Below, piece after piece: positions 6,166 through 13,310 of a DNA stretch of 13,320 nucleotides (positions are counted from its first letter, which is position 1; each line of letters starts with the position of its first letter). The stretch spans positions 1 to 13,320 of the forward strand of contig JBPBQZ010000153.1 of NCBI GenBank assembly GCA_050955105.1, written 5' to 3'. A program made the position numbers and the translations under genes. Under the pieces are notes generated by a model. That model did no database searches. It was not told the DNA's origin and saw nothing but the letters and a program-made list of their open reading frames with translations. The stretch comes from JBPBQZ01 sp050955105 (GTDB lineage Bacteria > Pseudomonadota > Gammaproteobacteria > Burkholderiales > Burkholderiaceae).

Positions 6166-8732
6166 AGCGTTCCTTTTATTAGTGAAGGCTTATTTGAATT
6201 AATCGCTCTAACTTCGCCGCACGGCACGATGCGCTTGGCCGAAAGCCGCGTCGCCATCGTGTGCTCGACATCGGCAAGCAAAGCCACACGGGCCATGCGC
6301 CCAGGCACAAGGTGAAACCAGTCATCACGCGCGATGAAACCCGGCACGACGACATGTACGTAGCGTGCGAGACGCGACGTCTCGATATCCACCCACCAGA
6401 CACCATCGCGCTCTTCAAGCCGGGTCGTCCAATCGATCGCTTCGCGCGCGTTGCTGCGTTCTGGGAAATAGAAGGCTTCCGACAGCACCGTGCCGTCTTC
6501 GAGCGAGCGCAGTGTCGCCACTACTGCATCGTGTTCGCGCGGGCCGAAACGATAGGCGTAGGTGAAATCGAAAAAACGCCCCAATAGTTCAGCGGCGTTG
6601 GCGCGCCAGGCGCCATGCGCGGCAATCTTGATTTCGACATCGCAACGGGCTATCGCGGTGCGCCCGTCACGCAGTGCGACGACTTCGACCAGCGCGCGCA
6701 AAGGCGTCGACGTTTCGTTCAATACGTGCACGTCAAGACCGTTGACGCTTTCGTCGACCAGTAGAATCTGCCTGCTGGCCGAGACTTGCCGCAGCGCATG
6801 CCAAGCCGACTTCGGCCGGCCGTGCGCGTCGATCAGCCCCCAACCCGCGCCCGGCCGCAAATCCTGCAACTGCCACACCAGCGCGCCCGCACAGGGGCTT
6901 TGCGGTCTACGCCATTCGCTGAACACGGTCTGCATCAGGTCGGCCACCACCGCGCGCGACATTTCGAGATAGCGCTGCGGGTCCTCGTAACGCAAACGCG
7001 GCGCGTCGACTCCGTAGAGCGTCTGCAGATAGTGATCGCGCACGTCCTCGAAATCCCAGGGCGCCCCCGCATCACGCGGTACAGCTGCTTTCCAGCGCGG
7101 ATCGTGCACCGCTGGCGCACCCATCTCGGTCACCGTGGCTTCGCACGGTACATTGGCGAAAGCCAGGCATTCCGATGCAAAGCGCACACCGGCACGACGC
7201 GCGTCGTCGAGCGGCCGCAGATAGGCACCCACGCCGTAGTAGTGGGTCACTCCCGTGCGCGCGGCAAATGGCAGCACGCCGCCAGATGGCGAATTCGAGA
7301 CATAGCAGACATCCGGCCGCAGTTGCGCGACCAGCTCGGCCAAGATGTTGGCAAACAGCGGCAATTCGCGTGCAGCAGGCGGTAGACCGAGCATGGCCGC
7401 TTGCTGTTCGATTTCACTGCCGCCACACAACACCATCAACGATGGCGATGACCGCGTACGCGCAATCAACTGCCTCGCCTCGCGGCTCACTTCATCAGTG
7501 AAATCGGCAGCGTCCGCCGGATAATCAAAATTGGCGAACATGAAGTCCTGCCACACCATCAGACCAAGCTCATCGCATGCAGCGTGGAACGCGTCACTTT
7601 CATAGGCCATCGTGCCGCCGACGCGCACCATGTTGAAGCCAGCGTCGACGGCTGGCCGCAGCCAGCGCAAGCAGGCCTCGCGGTTATCCGGCATATCGAC
7701 GAGGTCGGCACTGGTCCAACAAGCGCCACGCGCAAAAATGGGCACCCCATTGACCACCAGCGTGAATCCTTCACCGTCGTCGCCGCGCGCGACTTCGAGA
7801 CTTCTGAAGCCCGTCGTGCCGAGTTCGATTCGCTGATCTCCGCAGCGCGCCGTCACGGCATACAACACCGCTTCGCCATGGCTGCGCGGCCACCACTTGC
7901 CTACACTGGGAATGCACAGCCGGCCAGTCAGAGTGCTCGGGCCCGTGACAAGCAGAGTGGTCTCGTACCCTCCGGCGCTCACCGTCACCGCCCCGGCGCC
8001 GGGCTCCTCCGCGAATGCGCTCCATGGCGCCGCAAGCTCCAGCTGGATATCCAGCCAGCCGTCATCGCCCACCAGCGACGGTCGCAAAATCGCCGCAGTC
8101 AACGCCAGCGGCACAGCCGGGTCGATCAATTCCACGGGCCGCCACGGGCCAATCACATCGATCGATGGACACCAGCCCGGCATATGGCCAAGTAAGGTGG
8201 TCCTGATTGCCCGCAGTGGCTGCGCGTCGATCATTTTGGGACGCCAGCGTCCCCTGCCGCGTTGCCGTGCCACCGCGGCATCGAGCGATCTGAAACAAAG
8301 ATAGAGCGAAGCCGAGCCGTTGGCCGGCAATTGCAGCGGCACGTCGTACGCCGCAAACATATTTCGAGAGCGCAGCAGGCAGGCGTCGTCCAACCACACC
8401 TCGGCCAGCGTCGCCAAGCCATGCAGCCGCAAAATACGCGCGCCGCTTCCCTCGACGCGCAAGCGATACCAATAATCCGCATCCGCTAAGTGAGCGGGTG
8501 CGGCCGCGTCGAAGCGCCCCACCCGCCGCAACGCACCCGCCACCGTACCCGGCACCGGTGCGTCGATCCAGGCGCCATTTGCCTGCTCGGCCGCCGACCA
8601 CGCAAGCGGCGGCCGCTCCCATTCGTCCGCGTCGGTACGCAACATTTGCCAGCCGCCCGTCAGCCGTTCACAGGCTATGCTTGCTGCGATAGCCAGTGAC
8701 AAGTCAGACGTTGGCGGCAGGTCGCGTTTCAT
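6162..8732 (-). CDS. Glycoside hydrolase family 2 protein, beta-mannosidase-like
   Basis: An 856-residue GH2 protein with no evident signal peptide. The jelly-roll domain spans roughly 20-200 (GLATLAEVWLDD, 105-116), then an Ig-like sandwich with WWPRSHGEAVLY (280-291), then a TIM barrel from about 325. Barrel landmarks are ARGACWTSADLV (334-345), FNMVRVGG (366-373) and LMVWQDFMFANFDYP (391-405), the last very like beta-mannosidases. The expected acid/base is Glu440 in LCGGSE, where the family normally has Asn before the Glu; the nucleophile is probably Glu521 in FASEC, normally followed by FG. WQLQDLRPGAGWGLID (620-635) also fits GH2. Its ATG overlaps the DUF1839 stop by one base (TAATG), with GGAGG upstream. 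Why a glycosidase sits in a carrier-protein operon is unclear. It may trim or transfer a sugar on the acceptor or product. The altered active-site context leaves true hydrolysis uncertain. Confidence 0.9.
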   Translation of the reverse strand: MKRDLPPTSDLSLAIAASIACERLTGGWQMLRTDADEWERPPLAWSAAEQANGAWIDAPVPGTVAGALRRVGRFDAAAPAHLADADYWYRLRVEGSGARILRLHGLATLAEVWLDDACLLRSRNMFAAYDVPLQLPANGSASLYLCFRSLDAAVARQRGRGRWRPKMIDAQPLRAIRTTLLGHMPGWCPSIDVIGPWRPVELIDPAVPLALTAAILRPSLVGDDGWLDIQLELAAPWSAFAEEPGAGAVTVSAGGYETTLLVTGPSTLTGRLCIPSVGKWWPRSHGEAVLYAVTARCGDQRIELGTTGFRSLEVARGDDGEGFTLVVNGVPIFARGACWTSADLVDMPDNREACLRWLRPAVDAGFNMVRVGGTMAYESDAFHAACDELGLMVWQDFMFANFDYPADAADFTDEVSREARQLIARTRSSPSLMVLCGGSEIEQQAAMLGLPPAARELPLFANILAELVAQLRPDVCYVSNSPSGGVLPFAARTGVTHYYGVGAYLRPLDDARRAGVRFASECLAFANVPCEATVTEMGAPAVHDPRWKAAVPRDAGAPWDFEDVRDHYLQTLYGVDAPRLRYEDPQRYLEMSRAVVADLMQTVFSEWRRPQSPCAGALVWQLQDLRPGAGWGLIDAHGRPKSAWHALRQVSASRQILLVDESVNGLDVHVLNETSTPLRALVEVVALRDGRTAIARCDVEIKIAAHGAWRANAAELLGRFFDFTYAYRFGPREHDAVVATLRSLEDGTVLSEAFYFPERSNAREAIDWTTRLEERDGVWWVDIETSRLARYVHVVVPGFIARDDWFHLVPGRMARVALLADVEHTMATRLSAKRIVPCGEVRAINSNKPSLIKGTL

Positions 8733-9757
8733 TACGCAGCCGCCTCCGACGCGAGCTTCGCGGCAGGCATGCCGAAGTTTCTATGGAGTCCGTTAATCAC
8801 GATGTCATATGAAGCTTCCAGAATATCGAGACAGCTTTCGCCGCGATCAACGCGCGAACGGGCCGCCGAGCGCGCAAGACGGAACTCCAGCACCATCGAT
8901 TCCGATGCCAGCTTCTGGCAGGCATCGACCAGCGGCCCGAGCGGTTCCACATGCGACGGCCGCTGCATGTCGATCCAGCGCAGATAATGGCCCAGCAACT
9001 CGAAATTGGCCCCCATCTGCCGCACGGTATTGAACGAGTAGCCGTGGAAAAATTCCGGCGGCTGGTCTACCAGTCGTTGCGCATCGCCCGCCAAGGCGCG
9101 GCGAAACGCGGCAATCGGCGACAGATCAGGCACGCGCCGCAAATGGCGTATGAACAGACCCAGCGACACTTCGCGCAACAGCACTTCCGGCAGCGCCGGC
9201 ATCACCCGCTTCACGCACTCGACATACGGCGGCAAGGTGGCATTCGTCATCGAATGCGCGCGATGATCGAAGATCCCGGCGAAGTCCTCACCCTCCAGTT
9301 CGTAGTAGCCGGTGTTATGGAAATAGCCGACACGGCGGTTCAACAAGTCGATGCGATCGATGCCGATCGTCGTCTTGACGTGCTGGCGTCCGTAACTGAT
9401 GCCCTGCGTATCCGGCAGGTACCAGGCATCGACCTCGATCAACATCACACGACCGCGGGCAACCTGGGTCACCGCATGGGAGAGCACCGACTCATAGATC
9501 GCGTGCTCTTGCACGACGATGCCATACAGCGTTTCGAGATCCTCAAAAGGAATCTTGAAAAACGTGAACTGATCACCTTCAAAATCCTGGGCGACAGTGA
9601 ACGGCAACGCCGCGTGCGGGTCGAGGCCCCAGCCGTGCAACAGCTCGATCCACAAATCGACATAGCAGTTCTTCTGCTTCCAGACCATGTCCGGGCCATG
9701 CAAGCGATGCGGCTTGCGCTGGCAGGCTGGTGCGACTGCACTGTATTCCACCATCAT
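8732..9757 (-). CDS. DUF1839 family protein, possible BtrH-like carrier-protein acyltransferase
   Basis: A 341-residue soluble protein that I recognise as DUF1839, a family found beside amino acid:[carrier protein] ligases. The N-terminal half has the outline of BtrH-type papain-like acyltransferases: Cys31 in QKNCYVDLW at a helix start, a strand VMLIEVDAWYLP (104-115), His126 in GRQHVKTTIGID and Asn148 in GYFHNTGYYELE. These could be a Cys/His/Asn catalytic set. The C-terminal half (about 165-340) is helical. BtrH moves an aminoacyl chain from a carrier protein to an amine on an aminoglycoside, so a similar transfer is a reasonable but unproven role here. The start is set at 9757, where ATG overlaps the ligase stop by 4 bp. 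The frame stays open to a GTG at 9904, but that extension reads antisense-like and lies inside the ligase gene. ATG 9754 is also possible. Confidence 0.88.
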   Translation of the reverse strand: MMVEYSAVAPACQRKPHRLHGPDMVWKQKNCYVDLWIELLHGWGLDPHAALPFTVAQDFEGDQFTFFKIPFEDLETLYGIVVQEHAIYESVLSHAVTQVARGRVMLIEVDAWYLPDTQGISYGRQHVKTTIGIDRIDLLNRRVGYFHNTGYYELEGEDFAGIFDHRAHSMTNATLPPYVECVKRVMPALPEVLLREVSLGLFIRHLRRVPDLSPIAAFRRALAGDAQRLVDQPPEFFHGYSFNTVRQMGANFELLGHYLRWIDMQRPSHVEPLGPLVDACQKLASESMVLEFRLARSAARSRVDRGESCLDILEASYDIVINGLHRNFGMPAAKLASEAAA

Positions 9758-10749
9758 TTTCCCCACAGAACGCGACGCACGCCACGCGGCCACGCGTTGA
9801 TGTTGAAGCCGTGATGCTTGAAAAGACTCAAGGTGATGCGCTCCATGCCGAACCCCACGCAGCCGGTGTGCGCGACCTTGCCATCGGAGGTACGGATATC
9901 CCACAGCTCGCCGAAGTGGTCCATGTGATAGTTGAAGCTCAAGCAGGCGGTCGGCTTGTCGACGCTATTGATCGGAATCAGCAGCTCGAATTTGAGATTC
10001 TGTTCACGCTGGCTGTGTGAAACAATCTTGCCGCCACGTCCAAAGAACGGATCGTTCGCCAAATCGATAGTCATCGGCAAATCCATCGCTTCGATCAGTC
10101 GCTGACCGCGTTGCATCCAGTCCTCGCGGAAGGCGAGAATCTGTTCTGGCGTACCGAAGCGCACGTATTCGCGCATACGGAACAACTGCATGCGCGCTGG
10201 ATCCAGCGATGGCTCGTGACGGAAACAATAGGAGAAGACGTCGACGAAGCGCCCCTCGAGCGGCAGCGGTCCGCGCCGCGCAACCACCGGATATACGGGA
10301 TAACAGGCCGCCGGTGTCATGACCACGTAGGTCGGCTTCTGTTGCTCGGTCCAATCTTCACCACGATTCAGACAGTCGAGCAGTTGTTGATGCTCGTGCT
10401 CGTTGCCGCAAAAGCTATGCACGGTTCCAGCCAGTTGCGGGAAGCTCTTCATATAATCGCTGCGCTCGAAGTCGGTCCGGCTCATGGCCGGCGGAAAGCG
10501 CAGCTTCTCGGCGTTCTGGTCTTCACCGCAGTGGGTAATGAGCGAGTCGACCGCTTCCACTACTGATTCGAAATCGGCGCCTCGTCCATAGACTCCAGGC
10601 ACACCAGTTGGTATCAACAAGCCGTTGTCGATCAGGTCATTCAACAGACTGCGTTCGGTCAGGCTGTCAATCTTCTCAACGGCAAGGCGCGCCGCGTCGG
10701 CGCTGACGGATAAGACCGGCATGGCCGTCCCACTCGTTTCTTGGTTCAT
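9754..10749 (-). CDS. Amino acid:[carrier protein] ligase (truncated SerRS homologue)
   Basis: A 331-residue class II aminoacyl-tRNA-synthetase-like protein related to archaeal-type SerRS but lacking the N-terminal tRNA-binding arm. This family forms an aminoacyl-adenylate and transfers the amino acid to the phosphopantetheine thiol of a carrier protein, not to tRNA. Class II motif 2 is FSYCFRHE (172-179) and motif 3 is GFGMERITL (299-307). The zinc ligands are Cys149 (AACYP), Glu194 (MREYV) and Cys297 (TGCVG). Their spacings of 45 and 103 residues agree with those I recall for the characterised Bradyrhizobium enzyme. Characterised members prefer small amino acids such as glycine or alanine; which one is used here cannot be read. 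The ATG at 10749 overlaps the stop of the dehydrogenase-like gene by 4 bp, with AGGA upstream. The partner carrier protein is encoded two genes earlier. Confidence 0.93.
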   Translation of the reverse strand: MNQETSGTAMPVLSVSADAARLAVEKIDSLTERSLLNDLIDNGLLIPTGVPGVYGRGADFESVVEAVDSLITHCGEDQNAEKLRFPPAMSRTDFERSDYMKSFPQLAGTVHSFCGNEHEHQQLLDCLNRGEDWTEQQKPTYVVMTPAACYPVYPVVARRGPLPLEGRFVDVFSYCFRHEPSLDPARMQLFRMREYVRFGTPEQILAFREDWMQRGQRLIEAMDLPMTIDLANDPFFGRGGKIVSHSQREQNLKFELLIPINSVDKPTACLSFNYHMDHFGELWDIRTSDGKVAHTGCVGFGMERITLSLFKHHGFNINAWPRGVRRVLWGK

Positions 10750-12017
10750 AGTCCTGTTTCCGGCGAGTTGAAGCGCTGCGCAAGCAGCAGATTGGCGGTG
10801 TTCAGATCGATCCGATCGTTATTGATCATCAGCGGTGCCGAGCACACGTCTCGTAAATGTCGACCCAGGCTATAAGAACTGTCGTTCTTGTAGGCGGCCA
10901 TCCCGCAGACCTGCATCGATTCCTGCACGATCTGCAGAGCGGTTGTCGACATCGAGGTTTTGAGCGCATTCATGCCCGAGGCATATGCCATGGAATTGGC
11001 CCACGACAGCGGTTCTGTCGCATCTGCATAGTCGTCCAACGAGGCATCGATGCGTGAAGACATCAGTCGCAGACACGAAAACGCCGCGGCCAGACGGTGC
11101 GCCGAAGGAGGCAGCGCACCCGCGCCAGACTGCGCCTGTGAGCGAAAATAGCGCTGCGCCTGATTCAGGGAATCACTGGCGATGCCCAACCAGACCGCGG
11201 ACCACAGGATGTGGGACACAGGCACCATCGTGCGATCGGCAATCTCGCTGAATGGCGTCTTGAAAATCTGGCCACTGGTGCCGTGGGCCGCTAACGCGAA
11301 GCTTTCGCTACACGTCCCACGCATGCCCAGCGCATCCCAGCCGCCGCGGCGCGTCAGCGTCAACGATCCTTTCAAGAGTGTCACCAGCACCTGGTCAGCG
11401 GCTTGCACCGTCGGCCCGCGACGCGCCGTCGCCAAGATCACATCGGCATGCGCACCATAGGAAATCGTCGGCGCCAGCTTGTTCAGTGTGAATACACCGT
11501 CATTGAATTCCACCGCACAGCCGCTGTTGCGCAAGTTGCCGCCCACTGCGTCTTCGGAGGTTGCGGAAGCCATCAGCCACTGATGACGTGCTGACTGCTC
11601 GAGGAAGCTTCGATGCCAAGGTTCATCGACCGCATGGCGCAACAGGCAGGCAACCTGTATCTGATGCATCGCGAACACCATCGCCGCCGACGCGCAGCCG
11701 TGGCCCATGATGCGGCACGCCGAAGCCACGGCGGCCAGCGACGCACCCTGCCCACCCAACTCGCGCGGCAGCATCGCGCCGAGCAAACCCAGTTGCTTCA
11801 TCGCTTCGACTGCTTCCGCAGGGAATCGGCCGATTCGATCGACATCGTTCGCATGCCGCATCGCCACCGCTAATACCGCGCGCGCAGCGTCGTCAAGAAC
11901 GCGCCGGTCCGCGGGTCCGTCCGTCGCTCGCTTTGACGCAGGCACTGTCGGCATGTTGCTCTCCTGCGTCGGCGTAGCCGGCGGCGCAATTTCCGTAGTG
12001 GCCGCGATCGCGTTCAT
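10746..12017 (-). CDS. Acyl-CoA dehydrogenase family flavoprotein acting on a carrier-bound substrate (inferred)
   Basis: Up to 423 residues with the acyl-CoA dehydrogenase fold: N-terminal helices (LGLLGAMLPRELGGQGAS, 76-93), a middle beta domain with the FAD-contacting MASATSEDAVGG (149-160) and ALGMRGTCSES (229-239), and a C-terminal helical bundle. Where most family members have a catalytic Glu in a YEGT segment, this one reads APLMINNDR (394-402), with no Glu, so the base is elsewhere or the chemistry differs (oxidase- or hydroxylase-like). Located between the carrier protein and its ligase, it probably oxidises or hydroxylates the aminoacyl thioester on the carrier. Comparable flavoproteins act on prolyl-carrier proteins in pyrrole biosynthesis. 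ATG 12017 overlaps the carrier-protein stop by 4 bp but has a poor Shine-Dalgarno; ATG 11954 has an excellent one. The extra 21 residues are Ala/Thr/Pro-rich and outside the fold, so the start is ambiguous. Confidence 0.88.
   Translation of the reverse strand: MNAIAATTEIAPPATPTQESNMPTVPASKRATDGPADRRVLDDAARAVLAVAMRHANDVDRIGRFPAEAVEAMKQLGLLGAMLPRELGGQGASLAAVASACRIMGHGCASAAMVFAMHQIQVACLLRHAVDEPWHRSFLEQSARHQWLMASATSEDAVGGNLRNSGCAVEFNDGVFTLNKLAPTISYGAHADVILATARRGPTVQAADQVLVTLLKGSLTLTRRGGWDALGMRGTCSESFALAAHGTSGQIFKTPFSEIADRTMVPVSHILWSAVWLGIASDSLNQAQRYFRSQAQSGAGALPPSAHRLAAAFSCLRLMSSRIDASLDDYADATEPLSWANSMAYASGMNALKTSMSTTALQIVQESMQVCGMAAYKNDSSYSLGRHLRDVCSAPLMINNDRIDLNTANLLLAQRFNSPETGL
11954..11965 (-). 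promoter_or_regulatory. Strong ribosome-binding site for an alternative dehydrogenase start
   Basis: AGGAG (11965-11961) stands six bases before an in-frame ATG at 11954, by far the best Shine-Dalgarno near the start of this gene. If used, the flavoprotein has 402 residues and a 59-bp gap separates it from the carrier protein. If the 12017 start is used, the gene follows the 4-bp overlap pattern of its neighbours. Both may be used. Confidence 0.5.
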
Positions 12018-12265
12018 GCCGACTGCTCGGTTTGCTTCAATTGATCGACCGCTTCTGCCAGCGAGTCCACACTCTGAAACAGATATCGATTGAGCATTTC
12101 ATCAGGTATCTCGATATCAAAGTGTTTTTCGATCGCCAACATCAACTGGATCGTCGTCAAAGACGAAAGTCCCGCTTCGTAGAGGTCATCGCCATCGGAT
12201 CGGCCGTCCGCTGGAAGCTCTATGTGGGCGATGTCTCTCAAAATCTCACGCAAGGCTGCTTTCAT
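12014..12265 (-). CDS. Stand-alone acyl/aminoacyl carrier protein
   Basis: An 83-residue acidic carrier protein of ordinary length. The phosphopantetheine site is Ser35 in EAGLSSLTTIQ (30-40), at the start of helix II, and FDIEIPDEML (positions 49-58) before helix III is characteristic. The apo-protein needs a 4'-phosphopantetheinyl transferase, which is not encoded in this window. It is not a fatty-acid AcpP: the DSL signature is replaced by SSL, and its neighbours are a flavoprotein and an amino acid:carrier-protein ligase. It is therefore the likely acceptor of the activated amino acid and the tether for later steps. The ATG at 12265 has AGGA seven bases upstream. It is the first gene of the coupled run, which explains why its leader has a separate ribosome-binding site. 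Confidence 0.93.
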   Translation of the reverse strand: MKAALREILRDIAHIELPADGRSDGDDLYEAGLSSLTTIQLMLAIEKHFDIEIPDEMLNRYLFQSVDSLAEAVDQLKQTEQSA

Positions 12266-12346
12266 TTAACTGTCCTGTAGGAAGCGATATTGGGTATGTA
12301 GTAAGGCGCTAAACCGCAAAGGAAGAGACGAGGAGCATGTCCGAAC
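12266..12346 (-). other. Leader between the regulator gene and the carrier-protein operon
   Basis: This 81-bp gap contains the carrier-protein Shine-Dalgarno (AGGA, seven bases before the ATG). On the minus strand, TTGCGG followed after 17 bp by TACCCA and an overlapping AT-rich AATAT could be a very weak promoter. I see no good -10/-35 pair, hairpin or clear Crp/Fnr-type palindrome. The six-gene run may therefore be read through from the regulator or use an activator-dependent promoter here. Confidence 0.3.
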
Positions 12347-13135
12347 TCAGACGTCCTGCGGATAAGCGCGCCACCGTTCGGACACCCCTGGGCGCCAACC
12401 ACGTTGCATACAAAACGCGTCGGTGCGAGGGCGTAACAGTCGCTCGAATTCGCGTCGCGCCACGCTATAGCATTCACCGGCACGTTCCTCGAGCGCTTCG
12501 CGATCGCGAATCTCGATATGCCCACGTCCTTGGCGAATGAAGCCAGCCTTTTGCAATCTTCCGGCTGCCTCCGTAACCCCTTCCCGTCGCACGCCAAGCA
12601 ACTTGGCGATGGTTTGTTGCGTCACCCGTAACTCATCGCCCGCTACCCGATCGTGTTCGATCAGCAGCCAGCGGCACAATTGATCGCTCAACGAATGATG
12701 GCGATTGCCGAGCGCGCATTGAGCAATCTGCGTCATCAACGCCTGGATATAGAGCAACATCACGCGCCGGACTGACTCGAGACGTTCGAAAGCTTCCTTA
12801 AAATCCGCCGCCGGAATGCGGTAACAGAATCCCGCGGTGCGTACTTCAATACGACTCGGCATCGTAGAACCCCCGGTCAGCACCGGAATTCCGATAACCC
12901 CTTCGCTGCCGATGGACGCTGTTTCGATTACCGAACCATTTCGCATCGACTCGAGCATCGACGCGACCGCGCTGGTCGGAAAATAGACATACGACATCGT
13001 CTCGCCCGCATCGGCAAGCAATTGACCACGCTTTAAGGGAATCAATTCGAAATGTGGCGACAACGTCTCTCGGTCATCGACAGACATGGAGTTCAGCAAT
13101 TGGTTAATCTGCATATGGCTTTTTGCATCGAGCAT
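12347..13135 (-). CDS. Crp/Fnr-family transcriptional regulator
   Basis: A 262-residue regulator. The N-terminal cyclic-nucleotide-binding-like beta barrel spans about 15-115 (LIPLKRGQLLADAGE at 31-45; SVIETASIGSEGVIGIPVL at 68-86). A dimerisation helix follows, then a Crp-type helix-turn-helix: DELRVTQQTIAKLLGVRREG (167-186) with VTEAAGRLQKAGFI after it. The N-terminal cysteine cluster of Fnr is absent, so it is not an iron-sulfur oxygen sensor of that type, and its ligand is unknown. The C-terminus extends about 55 residues past the winged helix (Cys222, Cys242). ATG 13135 is preferred because AGGA precedes it by six bases; in-frame ATGs at 13168 and 13114 have poorer sites. It lies directly upstream of and co-oriented with the carrier-protein operon, so it is the natural candidate to control it, but this is inferred from position. 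Confidence 0.9.
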   Translation of the reverse strand: MLDAKSHMQINQLLNSMSVDDRETLSPHFELIPLKRGQLLADAGETMSYVYFPTSAVASMLESMRNGSVIETASIGSEGVIGIPVLTGGSTMPSRIEVRTAGFCYRIPAADFKEAFERLESVRRVMLLYIQALMTQIAQCALGNRHHSLSDQLCRWLLIEHDRVAGDELRVTQQTIAKLLGVRREGVTEAAGRLQKAGFIRQGRGHIEIRDREALEERAGECYSVARREFERLLRPRTDAFCMQRGWRPGVSERWRAYPQDV

Positions 13136-13182
13136 AGCTGTTCCTATCTTTAGGATCCCTTTGCGCATAAACCCATGTTGCG

Positions 13183-13203
13183 TCCGTTCGGATCGGGAAC
13201 GGA
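13183..13203. promoter_or_regulatory. Inverted repeat upstream of the Crp/Fnr regulator gene
   Basis: TCCGTTC (13183-13189) and GAACGGA (13197-13203) are perfect 7-bp arms around a 7-bp spacer. The site is about 50 bp upstream of the preferred start codon. Its dyad size fits a dimeric regulator, possibly the Crp/Fnr protein acting on its own gene, or a leader hairpin. Confidence 0.4.
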
Positions 13204-13211
13204 TCAGGTTT

Positions 13212-13310
13212 CATGCATCGTGTGAACCCTATAGCGACAACCATGCCATGCGTCGTAAATCCGCCGCTGTACAGGCTGCAGCGATTTTCAGCGACTTCAT
13301 GCGTCGCAAA
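13212..13310 (-). repeat. Direct repeats in the region upstream of the regulator
   Basis: On the minus strand, TTTGCGACGCATG (13310-13298) and TTTACGACGCATG (13259-13247) differ at one base and start 51 bp apart. A weaker third relative, CACGATGCATG, ends at 13212. They may be activator sites near the regulator promoter. No gene is supported between 13136 and 13320. A CTATAG stretch around 13230 could be a -10 element but lacks a well-spaced -35. Confidence 0.35.

Noticed and set aside
8951..9814. Plus-strand open frame of 287 codons
   Set aside because: It is antisense to DUF1839 and the ligase end; it is Arg/His/Gln-rich and shows no motif, as expected of a shadow frame in GC-rich DNA.
9758..9904. 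N-terminal extension of the DUF1839 frame up to a GTG at 9904, giving 390 residues
   Set aside because: It lies inside the ligase gene, its residues are not family-like, and ATG 9757 forms the 4-bp overlap used by neighbouring genes.
12014..12265. Reading the small carrier protein as the fatty-acid AcpP
   Set aside because: There are no fatty-acid synthesis neighbours, the modification motif is SSL rather than DSL, and it is coupled to an aminoacyl-ligase gene.
13136..13168. Upstream ATG at 13168 for the Crp/Fnr regulator (11 extra residues)
   Set aside because: It has no good Shine-Dalgarno, while ATG 13135 has AGGA six bases upstream; kept only as an alternative.
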